Both the position numbers and the translations under genes were made by a program. A stretch of 64,000 nt of DNA from an uncultured Flavobacteriaceae bacterium (lineage in GTDB: Bacteria; Bacteroidota; Bacteroidia; Flavobacteriales; Flavobacteriaceae), in assembly GCA_937959395.1 (NCBI GenBank), contig CALGLR010000009.1, positions 40,533 to 104,532 of the forward strand, read 5' to 3'. The notes below the pieces were generated by a model, which was not told the origin of the DNA, made no database searches, and was given only the letters and a program-made list of their open reading frames with translations. Shown in pieces: positions 44,876 to 54,668 of this stretch; positions within the stretch are counted from its first letter, which is position 1, and each line of letters opens with the position of its first letter.

Positions 44876-45739
44876 ATGAAGAAACTTGTATTATTTAGTG
44901 CAACTGCACTATTACTTTTAAGCTCGTGTGTATCCAAAAAGGAATTCGCAGCGCTTGAATCAAAACAAAAAGAAACAGAAAACTTATTAAACACTGCGAC
45001 CGTTAAGTTAAACAAATGTATCGCAGATGAGGCTGCAATGTCTGCACGCGCTAAAGAATTACGGGATCGATTAGCAGAAATGAGAAAATTAAATACCGAT
45101 CTTATTTCTAGTACTAAAGACATGACCGTATTAACAACTAAAGGTGCTGAAAACTTAGAAAAATCTCTAGAAAGCTTAAAAGAAAAGGATTTAAGAATAA
45201 ATCGTTTACAAGATGCATTAACTAAAAAGGATAGTGTTACTCTTGCTTTAGTTAGTAGTTTAAAGAAAGAAGTTGGTTTAAATGATCCGGATATTGAAAT
45301 TAACGTAGAAAAAAGTGTTGTATTTATCTCGCTTTCTGATAAGTTATTATTTACTAGCGGAAGTTATAACATTACAACTAGAGCAAAAGAAATTCTAGGA
45401 AAAGTAGCTACTGTAATTAATAGTAAGCCTAATTTTGAAGCCATGATTGAAGGGCATACAGATAATGTACCTTACAGTAAAGGTATATTAATAGATAACT
45501 GGGATTTAAGTGTAAAACGTAGTACTGCTATTGTAAGAGCTTTACAACAATTGGGAGTAAATCCTGCACAATTAATTGCTGCTGGTAGAGCAGATTATGT
45601 TCCTTTAGTAGATAACTCTACTCCTACCAATAGAGGAATTAACAGACGAACAAAAATTTTAATTTTACCTAAAATTGATCAGTTCTATGAAATGATCGAA
45701 ACTGAAATGAAGACATTATCTACAGAAGGAGGTAACTAA
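44876..45739 (+). CDS. OmpA-family peptidoglycan-binding lipoprotein
   Basis: 287 residues. The lipoprotein signal ends at C18 (LSSC). Residues about 25-125 are a long helical, probably coiled-coil, region (ALESKQKETENLLNTATVKL). The C-terminal OmpA-like domain (about 150-270) contains EGHTDNVPYSKG and NWDLSVKRSTAIVRAL, the peptidoglycan-binding signature. It probably links the outer membrane to the wall. It is a single gene with its own terminator. Confidence 0.92.
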   Translation: MKKLVLFSATALLLLSSCVSKKEFAALESKQKETENLLNTATVKLNKCIADEAAMSARAKELRDRLAEMRKLNTDLISSTKDMTVLTTKGAENLEKSLESLKEKDLRINRLQDALTKKDSVTLALVSSLKKEVGLNDPDIEINVEKSVVFISLSDKLLFTSGSYNITTRAKEILGKVATVINSKPNFEAMIEGHTDNVPYSKGILIDNWDLSVKRSTAIVRALQQLGVNPAQLIAAGRADYVPLVDNSTPTNRGINRRTKILILPKIDQFYEMIETEMKTLSTEGGN

Positions 45740-45756
45740 AACATAATTACAATACT

Positions 45757-45792
45757 AAAAAAAAGCTCAATCGAAAGATTGGGCTTTTTTTA
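45757..45792 (+). terminator. Terminator of the OmpA lipoprotein gene
   Basis: AAAAAAAGCTCAATC and GATTGGGCTTTTTTT pair around a GAAA tetraloop (45773-45776), with eight mixed pairs plus an A/T extension and a T tail. Confidence 0.9.
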
Positions 45793-46096
45793 TTATAATA
45801 CGTTTCAAAACTAATTTTTGATTAAAACTAAAATAACTCTTGCTTTTCTCAAAATTTCAAGACATTCATTTTCTTCTCTTATAATAAAAGGCTCTTTATT
45901 ACATAAATCTTCAACAACAATCATAAAATACGTAATGGTACGTATTTTATATTCAAAAAATTGAGCATAAATTTCAAGAACACAAAATAACTGCAAATAT
46001 TTAAAAATCAAATAATTAAACTTTAAAAAAACCACCCTCATGGATAATGAAAATTCAATAATTAAATCGTCCCATAGATTAACTTTAAAAAATGTA
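45793..46096. other. 304-bp gap upstream of the M43 protease, with a 12-bp palindrome
   Basis: Perfect inverted repeat ATAAAATACGTA / TACGTATTTTAT at 45923-45934 and 45939-45950 around ATGG. A minus-strand ORF of 120 codons spans part of it but overlaps the protease signal peptide and has no family resemblance, so it is not called. Confidence 0.6.
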
Positions 46097-49000
46097 ATGA
46101 TAAAGAAAACAGTAAGACAATATGTTTTATCACACTTATTATTAGTAACTCTTTTTTCTACCTTTTTAGGCATTTCTCAAACTCTTCCAATGAAATCACG
46201 AATTATTAATTATCAAGAACAATCCGCTTTGTTTGATTTGGAAACATCTGAGATTTGCGGTACTGATTTTATTCGAGAAGAAGCGCTTAAACAAAACACT
46301 CTCGTTAAAGATGAATATTATAAAAATATTCAAAATATTCAACAATACATTTCTAATAAAAAACTTAATAAATCTGAAAGTTCTCAGTACAGAATACCTG
46401 TAGTTATTCATGTTATTCATAATGGAGAGCCTGTAGGTACGGGAACAAATATTTCTGATGCTCAAATACAATCTCAAATGGATCGATTAAACTCAGCTTT
46501 TGATAATGTTGGAGGGGGAACAAATTCTGTATTTACAGATATTACATTTTGTTTTGCTGAAAATGGCTCAAACGGTAGTACCGTATCATGGCCTGGAATA
46601 TCGGGAGTAAATCGTATACAAGACGCACAAACAAATACAGGACTATCTTCTGCTTCTCAAGCAAACTTAATGAGTGTGATTAACTGGCCTTCAAATCAAT
46701 ATTTAAACATCTGGTTAGTTTCTACAATAAATGGATCTACAACAGGTGTTATTGGATATGCACCTCAACCTTTAACTGCAGGTCCTTTAGATGGTGTCGT
46801 AATACAAACTAATGTATTTGGTGATAATACAGGTGGAGGGACTTATAGTTTGCTTCCTGGTTATGATTTAGGAATGACTATGGTACATGAGGCAGGTCAT
46901 TATCTTGGACTATACCATACGTTTCAAGGTGCCTCTTGTACTGAAGTTGATTGTAATGCAAATGGCGATATGATTTGCGACACACCTCCTACTCAATCTG
47001 GAAGCACATGTTCAACTCCAATTTGCAGCGGTGCACAAATTGAAAACTATATGGATTATACGGTAGATGCCTGTAAAGATACCTACACACAAGGTCAAAA
47101 AGATTGGATGGAAGGGACTATAAATACAGTACGTCCTAACTTAGTTTCACCCGAAAACCTAACACTTACTGGAGTTCCATGTGCACCTCTAGGTTTATTG
47201 GCAGCATTTACGCAAAGTAAATCTCAAATATGCATAGATGATATAGTAGATTTTACAGCTACCACAACAAGTAATACGGCGACTACATTTTTGTGGACAT
47301 TTCTTGGAGGATCACCATCTACAGCAACTGGAGTTGGCCCGCATACAATTACCTATAGTGCATCAGGAGATTTTGATGTTATTTTAGAAACCAATGATGG
47401 TACAGATAATTTAATTAACACTTCAGCAAATGCTGTATACGTTACAGATTGTGGAACTGGTATTACAGGAGCTCAGGCACAATGGTATTTTCAGCAAAAT
47501 AATGCTGTAGATTTCACAAGTGGAGCACCTGTAGGAATTATGGGTTCTTTTAATAGTAGAGTTGAAGGAGCAGCTACAGTATCTAATGCTAGCGGAGATT
47601 TAGTGTTTTATACCGATGGTTATAGAGCTTGGAAAACTACTGGGGCTATTACTAGTTCACTACGTACAGTAAACACTCCTCCTGACATTTCTGAATCTCC
47701 TGCTCAAGGTGCTGTAATTATTCCAGACCCTAATAATATAGATAATTACTATACTTTTAGCAATCCAGGAGTTGAAAGTACGCTTTCTGAAGGAATTAGA
47801 TATTCGTTATATGAAGGGGCGACACAAAGTTTCCCAACCATAATAAATCAACCCCCTGTTACCAACTATACAGTCACAGAACATTTAGCGGCTGCGTCAC
47901 ATTGTAACGGTACAGATTACTGGGTTATATATCATGGTGCAGAAGCTGGAGTAAATGATAAGTTTTTAGCCTATCAAGTGAGTGCAACTGGGGTGAGTGC
48001 TACACCAATTATAAGTGATGCATTTTCTGTTCCTGTGATTAAAGCTGCTAATGATTGGATTGGACAAATTGATATTGCTCCTAATGGGAGGTTAATGGCA
48101 GCTACCAATATTAATTCAAGTTCTTTATTTATTTATGAAATAAATCGTGCAAATGGGCAAATTACATTATTAACTTCTGCTCCATATACTGGCGGATATG
48201 GTGTTTCATTTAGTCCAAATTCAGAATTTTTATATGTAGCGCAAGGCACTAAATTAAGACAGTATAAGGTAAGTGAAATATTAGCCTGTGGAAGCACAGT
48301 AGGTTTTAAAGAGCTAATAAACAGTAATACTGGTGTATTTAAATCGCTGCAAATTGGACCTGATGGAAAGATTTACATGAATAGAAATTTTCAACCTTGG
48401 TTAGATGTTATTAATTATCCAAATGAAGAGATTACAGTTGCAAATCCAAATGCAATAGGTTTTAACGATTTTGGCGTATTTTTACCTAGTGCAAGTAGTT
48501 TAGGAAGTAGAGGATCTTTACCAAACATGATAGATGTCCCATTAGGACTTACTGATGCTAATTTTGATTTTTGTATTACCAATTGCGGGGAAGTAGAATT
48601 TCATAATTTAAGCTGCGGCGATCAATTTAGCTGGGACTTTGGGGAAACAAATACTTCAACTGTAGAGAATCCATCTCATACCTATACAAGTCCTGGGACA
48701 TACACCGTAACTTTTACCACTACTACTCCATTAGCTGCTGGAGGAACTAATACCTCAACAGCCACAAAAACAATTACTATTAATGTACCTGTAGTACCAA
48801 CAATTGTTGGTTCTCAATCAATAGATTGTCCAACACCAGTAAATCAATTTGCTCAATATTCGCCAAATCCATTAGATCCAAATTTAGATTATTATTGGAC
48901 CGTAACAGGAGGTACATTAGTTGAATCTAATCCTACAGATATTGCCTATATAGACTGGTTAAATTCTGGATCTTTAACCCTTTTGGCTATTGATCCTATT

Positions 49001-49297
49001 TCAGGTTGTATGGAAGAAACGAGCATTGATATTAGATGTAATACATTATCTAATACTACTTTTGAAGAGCCTAATTTTAAAGTATTTCCAAACCCAACAA
49101 AAATAGGTTTCGTAAATATTAAAACAGAACTAAATGATCCTGTAAATGTTACAGTTTTTGATATTTTAGGAAAACAAGTGATTTCAGAAACTTTAAATAA
49201 TAATAAATTAAATGTTTCTCAATTAAGCGGCGGTCTTTATATTTTAAAATTATCGCAAAATGATACTGTTACTACTATAAAACTACTAATTGAATAA
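46097..49297 (+). CDS. M43-type (pappalysin-like) metalloprotease with PKD and T9SS domains
   Basis: 1,066 residues counted from the ATG at 46097, which begins a signal peptide (MIKKTVRQYVLSHLLLVTLF). An ATG at 46040 would add 19 polar residues in front of it and is less likely. The zinc motif is H264-E-A-G-H-Y-L-G-L-Y-H, followed by a Met-turn in IENYMDY. Cys-rich surroundings (CTEVDCNANGDMICDTPP) are typical of M43. PKD domains occur near 370-450 and 840-900, a propeller-like middle part lies at 470-830, and the protein ends with a type A T9SS sorting domain (FKVFPNPTKIGFVNI). It is predicted to be secreted for protein degradation. Confidence 0.93.
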   Translation: MIKKTVRQYVLSHLLLVTLFSTFLGISQTLPMKSRIINYQEQSALFDLETSEICGTDFIREEALKQNTLVKDEYYKNIQNIQQYISNKKLNKSESSQYRIPVVIHVIHNGEPVGTGTNISDAQIQSQMDRLNSAFDNVGGGTNSVFTDITFCFAENGSNGSTVSWPGISGVNRIQDAQTNTGLSSASQANLMSVINWPSNQYLNIWLVSTINGSTTGVIGYAPQPLTAGPLDGVVIQTNVFGDNTGGGTYSLLPGYDLGMTMVHEAGHYLGLYHTFQGASCTEVDCNANGDMICDTPPTQSGSTCSTPICSGAQIENYMDYTVDACKDTYTQGQKDWMEGTINTVRPNLVSPENLTLTGVPCAPLGLLAAFTQSKSQICIDDIVDFTATTTSNTATTFLWTFLGGSPSTATGVGPHTITYSASGDFDVILETNDGTDNLINTSANAVYVTDCGTGITGAQAQWYFQQNNAVDFTSGAPVGIMGSFNSRVEGAATVSNASGDLVFYTDGYRAWKTTGAITSSLRTVNTPPDISESPAQGAVIIPDPNNIDNYYTFSNPGVESTLSEGIRYSLYEGATQSFPTIINQPPVTNYTVTEHLAAASHCNGTDYWVIYHGAEAGVNDKFLAYQVSATGVSATPIISDAFSVPVIKAANDWIGQIDIAPNGRLMAATNINSSSLFIYEINRANGQITLLTSAPYTGGYGVSFSPNSEFLYVAQGTKLRQYKVSEILACGSTVGFKELINSNTGVFKSLQIGPDGKIYMNRNFQPWLDVINYPNEEITVANPNAIGFNDFGVFLPSASSLGSRGSLPNMIDVPLGLTDANFDFCITNCGEVEFHNLSCGDQFSWDFGETNTSTVENPSHTYTSPGTYTVTFTTTTPLAAGGTNTSTATKTITINVPVVPTIVGSQSIDCPTPVNQFAQYSPNPLDPNLDYYWTVTGGTLVESNPTDIAYIDWLNSGSLTLLAIDPISGCMEETSIDIRCNTLSNTTFEEPNFKVFPNPTKIGFVNIKTELNDPVNVTVFDILGKQVISETLNNNKLNVSQLSGGLYILKLSQNDTVTTIKLLIE

Positions 49298-49323
49298 TAA
49301 ATCTTTAATATTCTAAATCATAT

Positions 49324-49356
49324 AAAAGGGTACCTCTTCAAAAAGTGGTACCTTTT
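49324..49356 (+). terminator. Terminator of the M43 protease gene
   Basis: AAAGGGTACC pairs with GGTACCTTTT around TCTTCAAAAAGT, about 30 bases after the stop codon. Confidence 0.7.
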
Positions 49357-49459
49357 CAATGAAAAACAGGAACTACCATATATTATTAGTCTTATATTTA
49401 AAAATAATTTTAAAAAGAAAATAGTATTACTTTGGTAAGAGTTAGATATAAAAGTAAAA

Positions 49460-49876
49460 ATGAATCCAATACTAAAAAATAGCTTAGCTGTAATTACAGG
49501 AATCGTTGTTGGAAGTGCTATTAATATGGGTATTATAATGATTAGTGGTTCAATTATTCCACCTCCAGAAGGAGCAGACGCCATGACAATGGAAGGTTTA
49601 AGAGAATCTATGCATTTATTTCAGCCTAAACATTTTATATTTCCATTTTTAGCGCATGCTTTAGGCACATTAATAGGTGCAACCATTGCAGCTATAATTG
49701 CCGCAAATCATAAAATAAAATTTGCCATAGCTATTGGTTGCTTTTTCTTAATTGGAGGTATTATTAATATTTATTTATTACCTTCTCCAACATGGTTTTC
49801 AATTGTAGACCTATTATTTGCATACATTCTAATGGGTTGGATAGGTGGAAAATTAATTATTAGAAAAAACATTTAA
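49460..49876 (+). CDS. Small polytopic membrane protein of unknown function
   Basis: 138 residues with about four membrane segments (near 8-30, 57-80, 87-105 and 113-132). A short loop PPPEGADAMTMEGLRESM follows the first helix. Similar proteins are widespread in Bacteroidota, with no known role. The AraC gene follows after 33 bases on the same strand. Confidence 0.78.
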   Translation: MNPILKNSLAVITGIVVGSAINMGIIMISGSIIPPPEGADAMTMEGLRESMHLFQPKHFIFPFLAHALGTLIGATIAAIIAANHKIKFAIAIGCFFLIGGIINIYLLPSPTWFSIVDLLFAYILMGWIGGKLIIRKNI

Positions 49877-49909
49877 TTTCTTATTATAATAAAATTTAAA
49901 CAACTATAA

Positions 49910-50791
49910 ATGCCTGAAGAAATAGAAAATATTCTCTTTTCTAGATTTGTAAAACAACCCATTCCTTTCGAGTCTATCACTATTGAAGAACTTTACGATA
50001 GGTGTAAAAAAAGTAATTACGATTTATCTAAACCTCATAGAATTGAATTCCATGCTTTAATAATTATCACTGAAGGAGAAAGTACTCATACGATCGATTT
50101 TAAGGAAAATGTTTTACTACCCGGCACTATTTTACCGCTAACAAAAGATCAAGTACATGCTTTTAATAAAAACCTTACCGTTAAAGGCTATGTTATTTCA
50201 TTTGAAGAAAGTTTCATTACACAAAATATAACTGAAAAAAGTTTGTTTCATTTTCTTCAAATATATCACGAACCTAATGTTTTAATAGGAAAAGAAAATC
50301 TAAAAAAATTAAATCCTTTTCTTCATCTCATAAATAATGTACATAATAGTAGTAATTTAAATATGAAATCTGAGACTATTGGTTCATTATTTATTGCATT
50401 ACTATTTGAAATTAAGCGACTTTCAATCTACCAGCATAAAACGTTTCAGAGCAAACGATTTAAAGACTTCATAAAATTTAAGCAGTTAATAACGATTCAT
50501 TATTCTAAAAGTCATAATGCCAATGATTATGCAGACATACTATCTGTTTCCTATAAATATTTAAACGATGTATGCAAAGAGATTACTAATAAAACTGCAA
50601 AAGCATTTATAGACAGTTGGTTGTTATTAGAAATTAAAAGAAATATTTCTGAAAAAAAATATACATCTCAGGAAATTGCCTTTAAGATGGGATTTAAAGA
50701 ACCTTCAAATTTTATTCGATTTTTCAAAAAACATACAAAAACAACACCAAATAAGTTTCAAAACGAAATAACCATTTCTAATACCGGTTAG
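49910..50791 (+). CDS. AraC-family transcriptional regulator
   Basis: 293 residues. The N-terminal part (about 10-160) is a cupin-like sensor domain with ITEGESTHTIDFKENVLLPG. The C-terminal double helix-turn-helix (about 190-288) ends with the AraC signature SQEIAFKMGFKEPSNFIRFF and KKHTKTTPNKF. It lies immediately upstream of the peroxiredoxin/DoxX/NTF2-like genes and is the obvious candidate regulator of them, by position only. Confidence 0.93.
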   Translation: MPEEIENILFSRFVKQPIPFESITIEELYDRCKKSNYDLSKPHRIEFHALIIITEGESTHTIDFKENVLLPGTILPLTKDQVHAFNKNLTVKGYVISFEESFITQNITEKSLFHFLQIYHEPNVLIGKENLKKLNPFLHLINNVHNSSNLNMKSETIGSLFIALLFEIKRLSIYQHKTFQSKRFKDFIKFKQLITIHYSKSHNANDYADILSVSYKYLNDVCKEITNKTAKAFIDSWLLLEIKRNISEKKYTSQEIAFKMGFKEPSNFIRFFKKHTKTTPNKFQNEITISNTG

Positions 50792-50844
50792 AGATTGACT
50801 ATTTTTAAATTAAGATAGATAATTAAACTATTGTCATTCAATTA

Positions 50845-50852
50845 TACTTTTG
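50845..50852 (+). promoter_or_regulatory. -7 element upstream of the peroxiredoxin gene
   Basis: TACTTTTG matches TAnnTTTG, 24 bases before the chosen ATG (50877). No TTG sits at the usual 19-21 base distance, which would suit an activator-dependent promoter. Confidence 0.5.
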
Positions 50853-50876
50853 CTGTGTACAAAAAGCAAATTAATT

Positions 50877-51524
50877 ATGACATTAGAAAATCAATTAAAA
50901 ATAACACGAGATGCTACTATGTCAAGAATGCCTAAACCTATTATGCAGGTATTTAAAGACAGTATCAAACAAATTAAAGTAGAAAAACTAAAAGAAAATG
51001 CGCTACAATTAAATGACAAAGTCCCGAATATTTCTCTTATTAATATTCAAGGAAGTACTACTCAATTAAGTGATTTAATTCAATCCGAATATTTAATATT
51101 AAACTTTTACAGAGGTGGTTGGTGCCCTTACTGTAATATGGAATTAAGAGAATATGAAAGGTTACAAGACGGTTTCAATAAATTGGGTGTTAACATTGTA
51201 GCCATTAGTCCAGAAATTACAAGTCTATCGGTTCAAACAACTCATAAGAATGCAATATCTTATCCCATTTTAACAGATAGAAATGCGCAATTTATGAAAG
51301 CAATTGGGATTGTTTTTAAATTAGATGAAGCTTCAAAAAAAGAGTTTGTTAATTTTGGTATGGACTTCACACAAATAAATGGTAATGATAATTACGAATT
51401 ACCAGTTCCTGCTGTATACGTAATTGATAAAGAAATGAAAGTCGTATTTGTTCATTTTGAAGAAGATTACATGACACGATTAGAACCACAAGAACTCCTA
51501 AACACATTAAAAAACATAAACTAA
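50877..51524 (+). CDS. AhpC/TSA-family peroxiredoxin-like protein
   Basis: 216 residues from the ATG at 50877; a TTG at 50850 is in frame but overlaps the -7 promoter element. The thioredoxin fold has a CxxC-type active site, C83-P-Y-C86, in FYRGGWCPYCNMELREYE, which points to peroxide or disulfide chemistry of the AhpC/TSA type. The N-terminal about 45 residues form a helical extension. It heads an apparent operon with DoxX-like and NTF2-like genes downstream. Confidence 0.9.
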   Translation: MTLENQLKITRDATMSRMPKPIMQVFKDSIKQIKVEKLKENALQLNDKVPNISLINIQGSTTQLSDLIQSEYLILNFYRGGWCPYCNMELREYERLQDGFNKLGVNIVAISPEITSLSVQTTHKNAISYPILTDRNAQFMKAIGIVFKLDEASKKEFVNFGMDFTQINGNDNYELPVPAVYVIDKEMKVVFVHFEEDYMTRLEPQELLNTLKNIN

Positions 51525-51545
51525 CATTAATTAAAATTTAAAATT

Positions 51546-51932
51546 ATGAAAAGAAATAAAATTATTTATTGGGTAACCACAGGTTTGTTATGTCTATTAT
51601 TTTTTGCAAGTGCTATGATGTATATTTTTAATTACCCAAGGGCTGAAGGCTTTTTTATAAGCTTAGGATTCCCAACTTGGCTTATCTATCCACTGGCAAT
51701 ATTAAAACTCTTAGGTGTTGCAGCCATTCTTACTAAAAAATCAAACTTCATAAAAGAATTGGCATATGCAGGTTTCCTTTTCGATGCTATTCTTGCACTT
51801 GCAGCTCACCTAATCGTAAGTGATGGGGAATTTCCTGGCGCCGTACTAGCCATAACCTTATTAACAGTATCTTGGATTTATGATCGTAAAATGTTTGGCA
51901 ACTATCAACAAAAATTCTCCATATTAAATTAA
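51546..51932 (+). CDS. DoxX-like membrane protein
   Basis: 128 residues with four membrane helices (near 8-28, 45-62, 70-88 and 95-113). The motif YPLAILKLLGVAAILTKKSN fits the DoxX-like family, associated with thiol or sulfur redox functions in some species. It lies 21 bases after the peroxiredoxin gene and one base before the next gene. Confidence 0.85.
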   Translation: MKRNKIIYWVTTGLLCLLFFASAMMYIFNYPRAEGFFISLGFPTWLIYPLAILKLLGVAAILTKKSNFIKELAYAGFLFDAILALAAHLIVSDGEFPGAVLAITLLTVSWIYDRKMFGNYQQKFSILN

Positions 51933-51933
51933 A

Positions 51934-52329
51934 ATGGTTATGACAAATAGTGAGATTGACGTAAAAAAAACAATAGAACAGTTAATAAAATCTGGAACAA
52001 CTTTTAATTTAAATCAGCTAGAGTTACTTTACCATAAAAACATAGAAGTCATTATGTTAGATGATAAAGGGAATAAAATGCTTACCGACAAAACGGGGTT
52101 TAAAAACATATTTAAACAAAAAAAGGATAATGGAGATCCCCCATTAAATACTTGGGCTGAATTTCATCACATTAGCACTCATGAAAATAACGGCCATGTT
52201 ATACTAACTAGAAAAGTAAACCTAACGGGAGAAGAAAAGAAATTAACGCTAAGTATCGATTTAATTTTTGAAGACAACCGCTGGCAAGTCACTAGAGAAG
52301 TTATTTTTTCACAGCCAATTACAGATTAA
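51934..52329 (+). CDS. NTF2/SnoaL-like domain protein
   Basis: 131 residues. A helix-first fold followed by curved sheet strands (NLNQLELLYHKNIEVIMLDD, WAEFHHISTHENNGHVILTR, DNRWQVTREVIFSQP) fits the NTF2-like superfamily, which includes polyketide cyclases and small-molecule binding proteins. The function is unknown. A second ATG lies two codons in (51940). It starts one base after the DoxX-like stop and is the last gene of the cluster. Confidence 0.75.
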   Translation: MVMTNSEIDVKKTIEQLIKSGTTFNLNQLELLYHKNIEVIMLDDKGNKMLTDKTGFKNIFKQKKDNGDPPLNTWAEFHHISTHENNGHVILTRKVNLTGEEKKLTLSIDLIFEDNRWQVTREVIFSQPITD

Positions 52330-52367
52330 TTCTAATATATGGGGAGTATTGTTTTTTTATAATCAAA

Positions 52368-52988
52368 TTAAAAAATTTCAAGGCTCCCTTTTCCTTCCCT
52401 AATAATTACGGGATTTTCTTCAGAAAAATCAACTACTGTAGAAGGTACATTATCGCCATAACCGCCATCGACAACTAAATCTACTAAATTATCCCATTTC
52501 TCAAGTATTAATTCAGGATCTGTGGTGTACTCTATAATAGAATCTTCATCATGAATAGATGTTGAAACTATAGGATTACCCAGTGCTTTAACGATATCTA
52601 AAGCAATCGTGTTATCGGGTACACGAATACCCACTGTTTTTTTCTTCTTAAATGCAGCAGGTAATGTTCTTGCCCCCGGAAGAATAAATGTATAAGGCCC
52701 AGGAAGTGCTCGTTTTAAAACTTTAAATGTGCTCGTATTAATTTGCTTCACATAATCACTTAAATTACTTAAATCGTGACAAATAAATGAGAAATTAGCT
52801 TTTTCTAATTTTACTCCTTTTATTCTTGCGATTCGCTCTAAAGCTTTACTATTAGTAATATCACAACCCAAGCCATAAACGGTATCGGTAGGATAAATAA
52901 TTAATCCACCTTTTTTCAGAACATTAACAACCTTACTAATCTCCTTAGGATTAGGGTTTTCTTCATAAATTTTAATAAACTCGGCCAT
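52368..52988 (-). CDS. YrdC/Sua5-family threonylcarbamoyl-AMP synthase (YciO type)
   Basis: 206 residues. The YrdC-fold signature is clear: GLIIYPTDTVYGLGCD (about 28-43), then FSFICHDLSNLSDYV, LPGPYTFILPG and GNPIVSTSIH. The family makes threonylcarbamoyl-AMP for t6A in tRNA, but the short YciO branch may have a different or weaker activity, so I leave out a symbol. It is divergent from the esterase gene, with only 51 bases between them. Confidence 0.88.
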   Translation of the reverse strand: MAEFIKIYEENPNPKEISKVVNVLKKGGLIIYPTDTVYGLGCDITNSKALERIARIKGVKLEKANFSFICHDLSNLSDYVKQINTSTFKVLKRALPGPYTFILPGARTLPAAFKKKKTVGIRVPDNTIALDIVKALGNPIVSTSIHDEDSIIEYTTDPELILEKWDNLVDLVVDGGYGDNVPSTVVDFSEENPVIIREGKGSLEIF

Positions 52989-53039
52989 AATAAATTCACT
53001 ACCTTTACGTTATACAAAATAACTATAATTTTTAGTATC

Positions 53040-53897
53040 ATGAGAGCATTACAATGTATTTTATTATGTCTTACACTAATATTATTTACAAATTGCTCAA
53101 ATAATGACTCTCAAGAGCCAAATACTGATATTATTCCTCTTTCATATAATGAACTCTTAAATGTGTCTTATGGTAGTAATGACGATCAAGTTTATGATCT
53201 TTATCTTCCTGAAAACCGAACATTAGATACAAAAGTAATTATTTTAGTTCATGGTGGCGGATGGACTTCTGGAGATAAAGAAGATATGGATGGTTTTAAA
53301 GATAGTGTTCTTAGAGAATTACCAGATTATGCCATAGTTAATATTAATTATAGATTGGCTAATGAAACTACACAACCGCATCCTATGCAAATAAATGATA
53401 TTAGTACGATAATAAATCATCTAAAAACCAATAGAAATGAATATGTCATTTCAGAAAACTATGGTTTTATAGGTGTTAGTGCTGGTGCTCATTTATCTTT
53501 ATTATGGAGTTATGCTTATGATAATGAAAGTAATGTAAATATGGTAGCTAGTATTGTAGGCCCAACTAATTTTACAGATCCAGAGTATTTAAATAGTACC
53601 AATCCAGAAGTACAAGCTATTATAGATTTATATAGTATCGATACAACTCCTGATTTTTTAGAAGAAGTTAGTCCGTACCATAAACTAACTGCAGGTGCAC
53701 CTCCTACAATTTTATTTTATGGAGGGCAAGACCCTTTAGTACCAACTTCTCAAGCTACCGCTTTAAATGAAAAACTTACCAATCTCAATATCATTCACGA
53801 GTACACGCTATACCCAGAAGAAGGTCATGGCTGGACAGGCCTAAAACTATTAGATACTTGGACAAAACTTAAAGCCTTTACTCAAGAGCACTTATAG
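53040..53897 (+). CDS. Alpha/beta hydrolase (esterase), lipoprotein
   Basis: 285 residues. The lipoprotein signal ends at C19 (LFTNC). The catalytic set is complete: oxyanion-hole HGGGWTSGDK, nucleophile S147 in GVSAGAHLSLL, acid in GGQDPLVPTS, and His in EEGHGWTG. It is similar to the BD-FAE/hormone-sensitive-lipase group of exported esterases that remove acyl groups from polysaccharides or small esters; the substrate is unknown. Confidence 0.92.
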   Translation: MRALQCILLCLTLILFTNCSNNDSQEPNTDIIPLSYNELLNVSYGSNDDQVYDLYLPENRTLDTKVIILVHGGGWTSGDKEDMDGFKDSVLRELPDYAIVNINYRLANETTQPHPMQINDISTIINHLKTNRNEYVISENYGFIGVSAGAHLSLLWSYAYDNESNVNMVASIVGPTNFTDPEYLNSTNPEVQAIIDLYSIDTTPDFLEEVSPYHKLTAGAPPTILFYGGQDPLVPTSQATALNEKLTNLNIIHEYTLYPEEGHGWTGLKLLDTWTKLKAFTQEHL

Positions 53898-53952
53898 CCA
53901 TTCGCATACTTCAATATTCTTTTATATATTTGGCATACAAAACAATTACCTT

Positions 53953-54627
53953 ATGAAAAAATTATTACTTAGTGCTATTATAGCTAGCCTTGGATTATTA
54001 AATACAAATGCTCAAAATACTGGAGAAATTCAATTTGGAATTGGAGGTGGAATAAATTTTTCAAGCATTACTATTGACGACGATGATATAAAAACAGGAG
54101 GGTTATCTTCTTTTAATGCCCATTTATCAGCAGAATATTATTTTGATGATAGATTAGGTGTAAAAACTAAGATAATATATGATAATAAGGGATGGGAAGG
54201 AGAAGTTCCTGATCCAGATTCTATTCTTGAAACTCTTAAATCAGATTTCAGTTTAACATATATTACAATTCCTATAATGGCAAATTGGCACTTTGGCTCA
54301 TTACAAAGTAGAGCGAAATCATTTGTAACAAGACCTTGGTATGTAAGTGCTGGACCTTATGTTGCTTTTTTAACAAAGGCTGAAGAATCTGAATCAGGTG
54401 CCGATTTTAAAGAAACACTTAAAGGTTTTGATTTTGGTGCTGCATTAAATTTTGGTCTTCGTTTTGAAATTGCCGATTTTACTAAGCTATATGTCGAATA
54501 TGACGGGCAATATGGCTTTTCTGATATTTCTGCGGGTTCTACAACCTCAGCTCAAAATGATAATATTCCAATTAAAAACGGACTTAGAAGTAGTGTGAAT
54601 TTAGGTTTACTTTTTGCTTTTTATTAG
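53953..54627 (+). CDS. PorT-like outer-membrane beta-barrel protein
   Basis: 224 residues with a signal peptide (MKKLLLSAIIASLGLLNTNA). The mature protein has alternating aromatic strands (IQFGIGGGINFSSITI, AHLSAEYYFDDRLGVKTKII, RFEIADFTKLYVEYDG) and a C-terminal GLLFAFY, typical of the outer-membrane beta-barrel superfamily. The function is unknown. A TATATTTG -7-like element lies at about 53927-53934. Confidence 0.85.
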   Translation: MKKLLLSAIIASLGLLNTNAQNTGEIQFGIGGGINFSSITIDDDDIKTGGLSSFNAHLSAEYYFDDRLGVKTKIIYDNKGWEGEVPDPDSILETLKSDFSLTYITIPIMANWHFGSLQSRAKSFVTRPWYVSAGPYVAFLTKAEESESGADFKETLKGFDFGAALNFGLRFEIADFTKLYVEYDGQYGFSDISAGSTTSAQNDNIPIKNGLRSSVNLGLLFAFY

Positions 54628-54668
54628 GGTCATTGCATTTAAGATTATACTAATTTGAAAACAAAAGT

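Noticed and set aside
45811..46173. Minus-strand ORF of 120 codons
   Set aside because: It covers the intergenic palindrome and the M43 protease signal peptide in reverse; composition looks like antisense, with no conserved motif.
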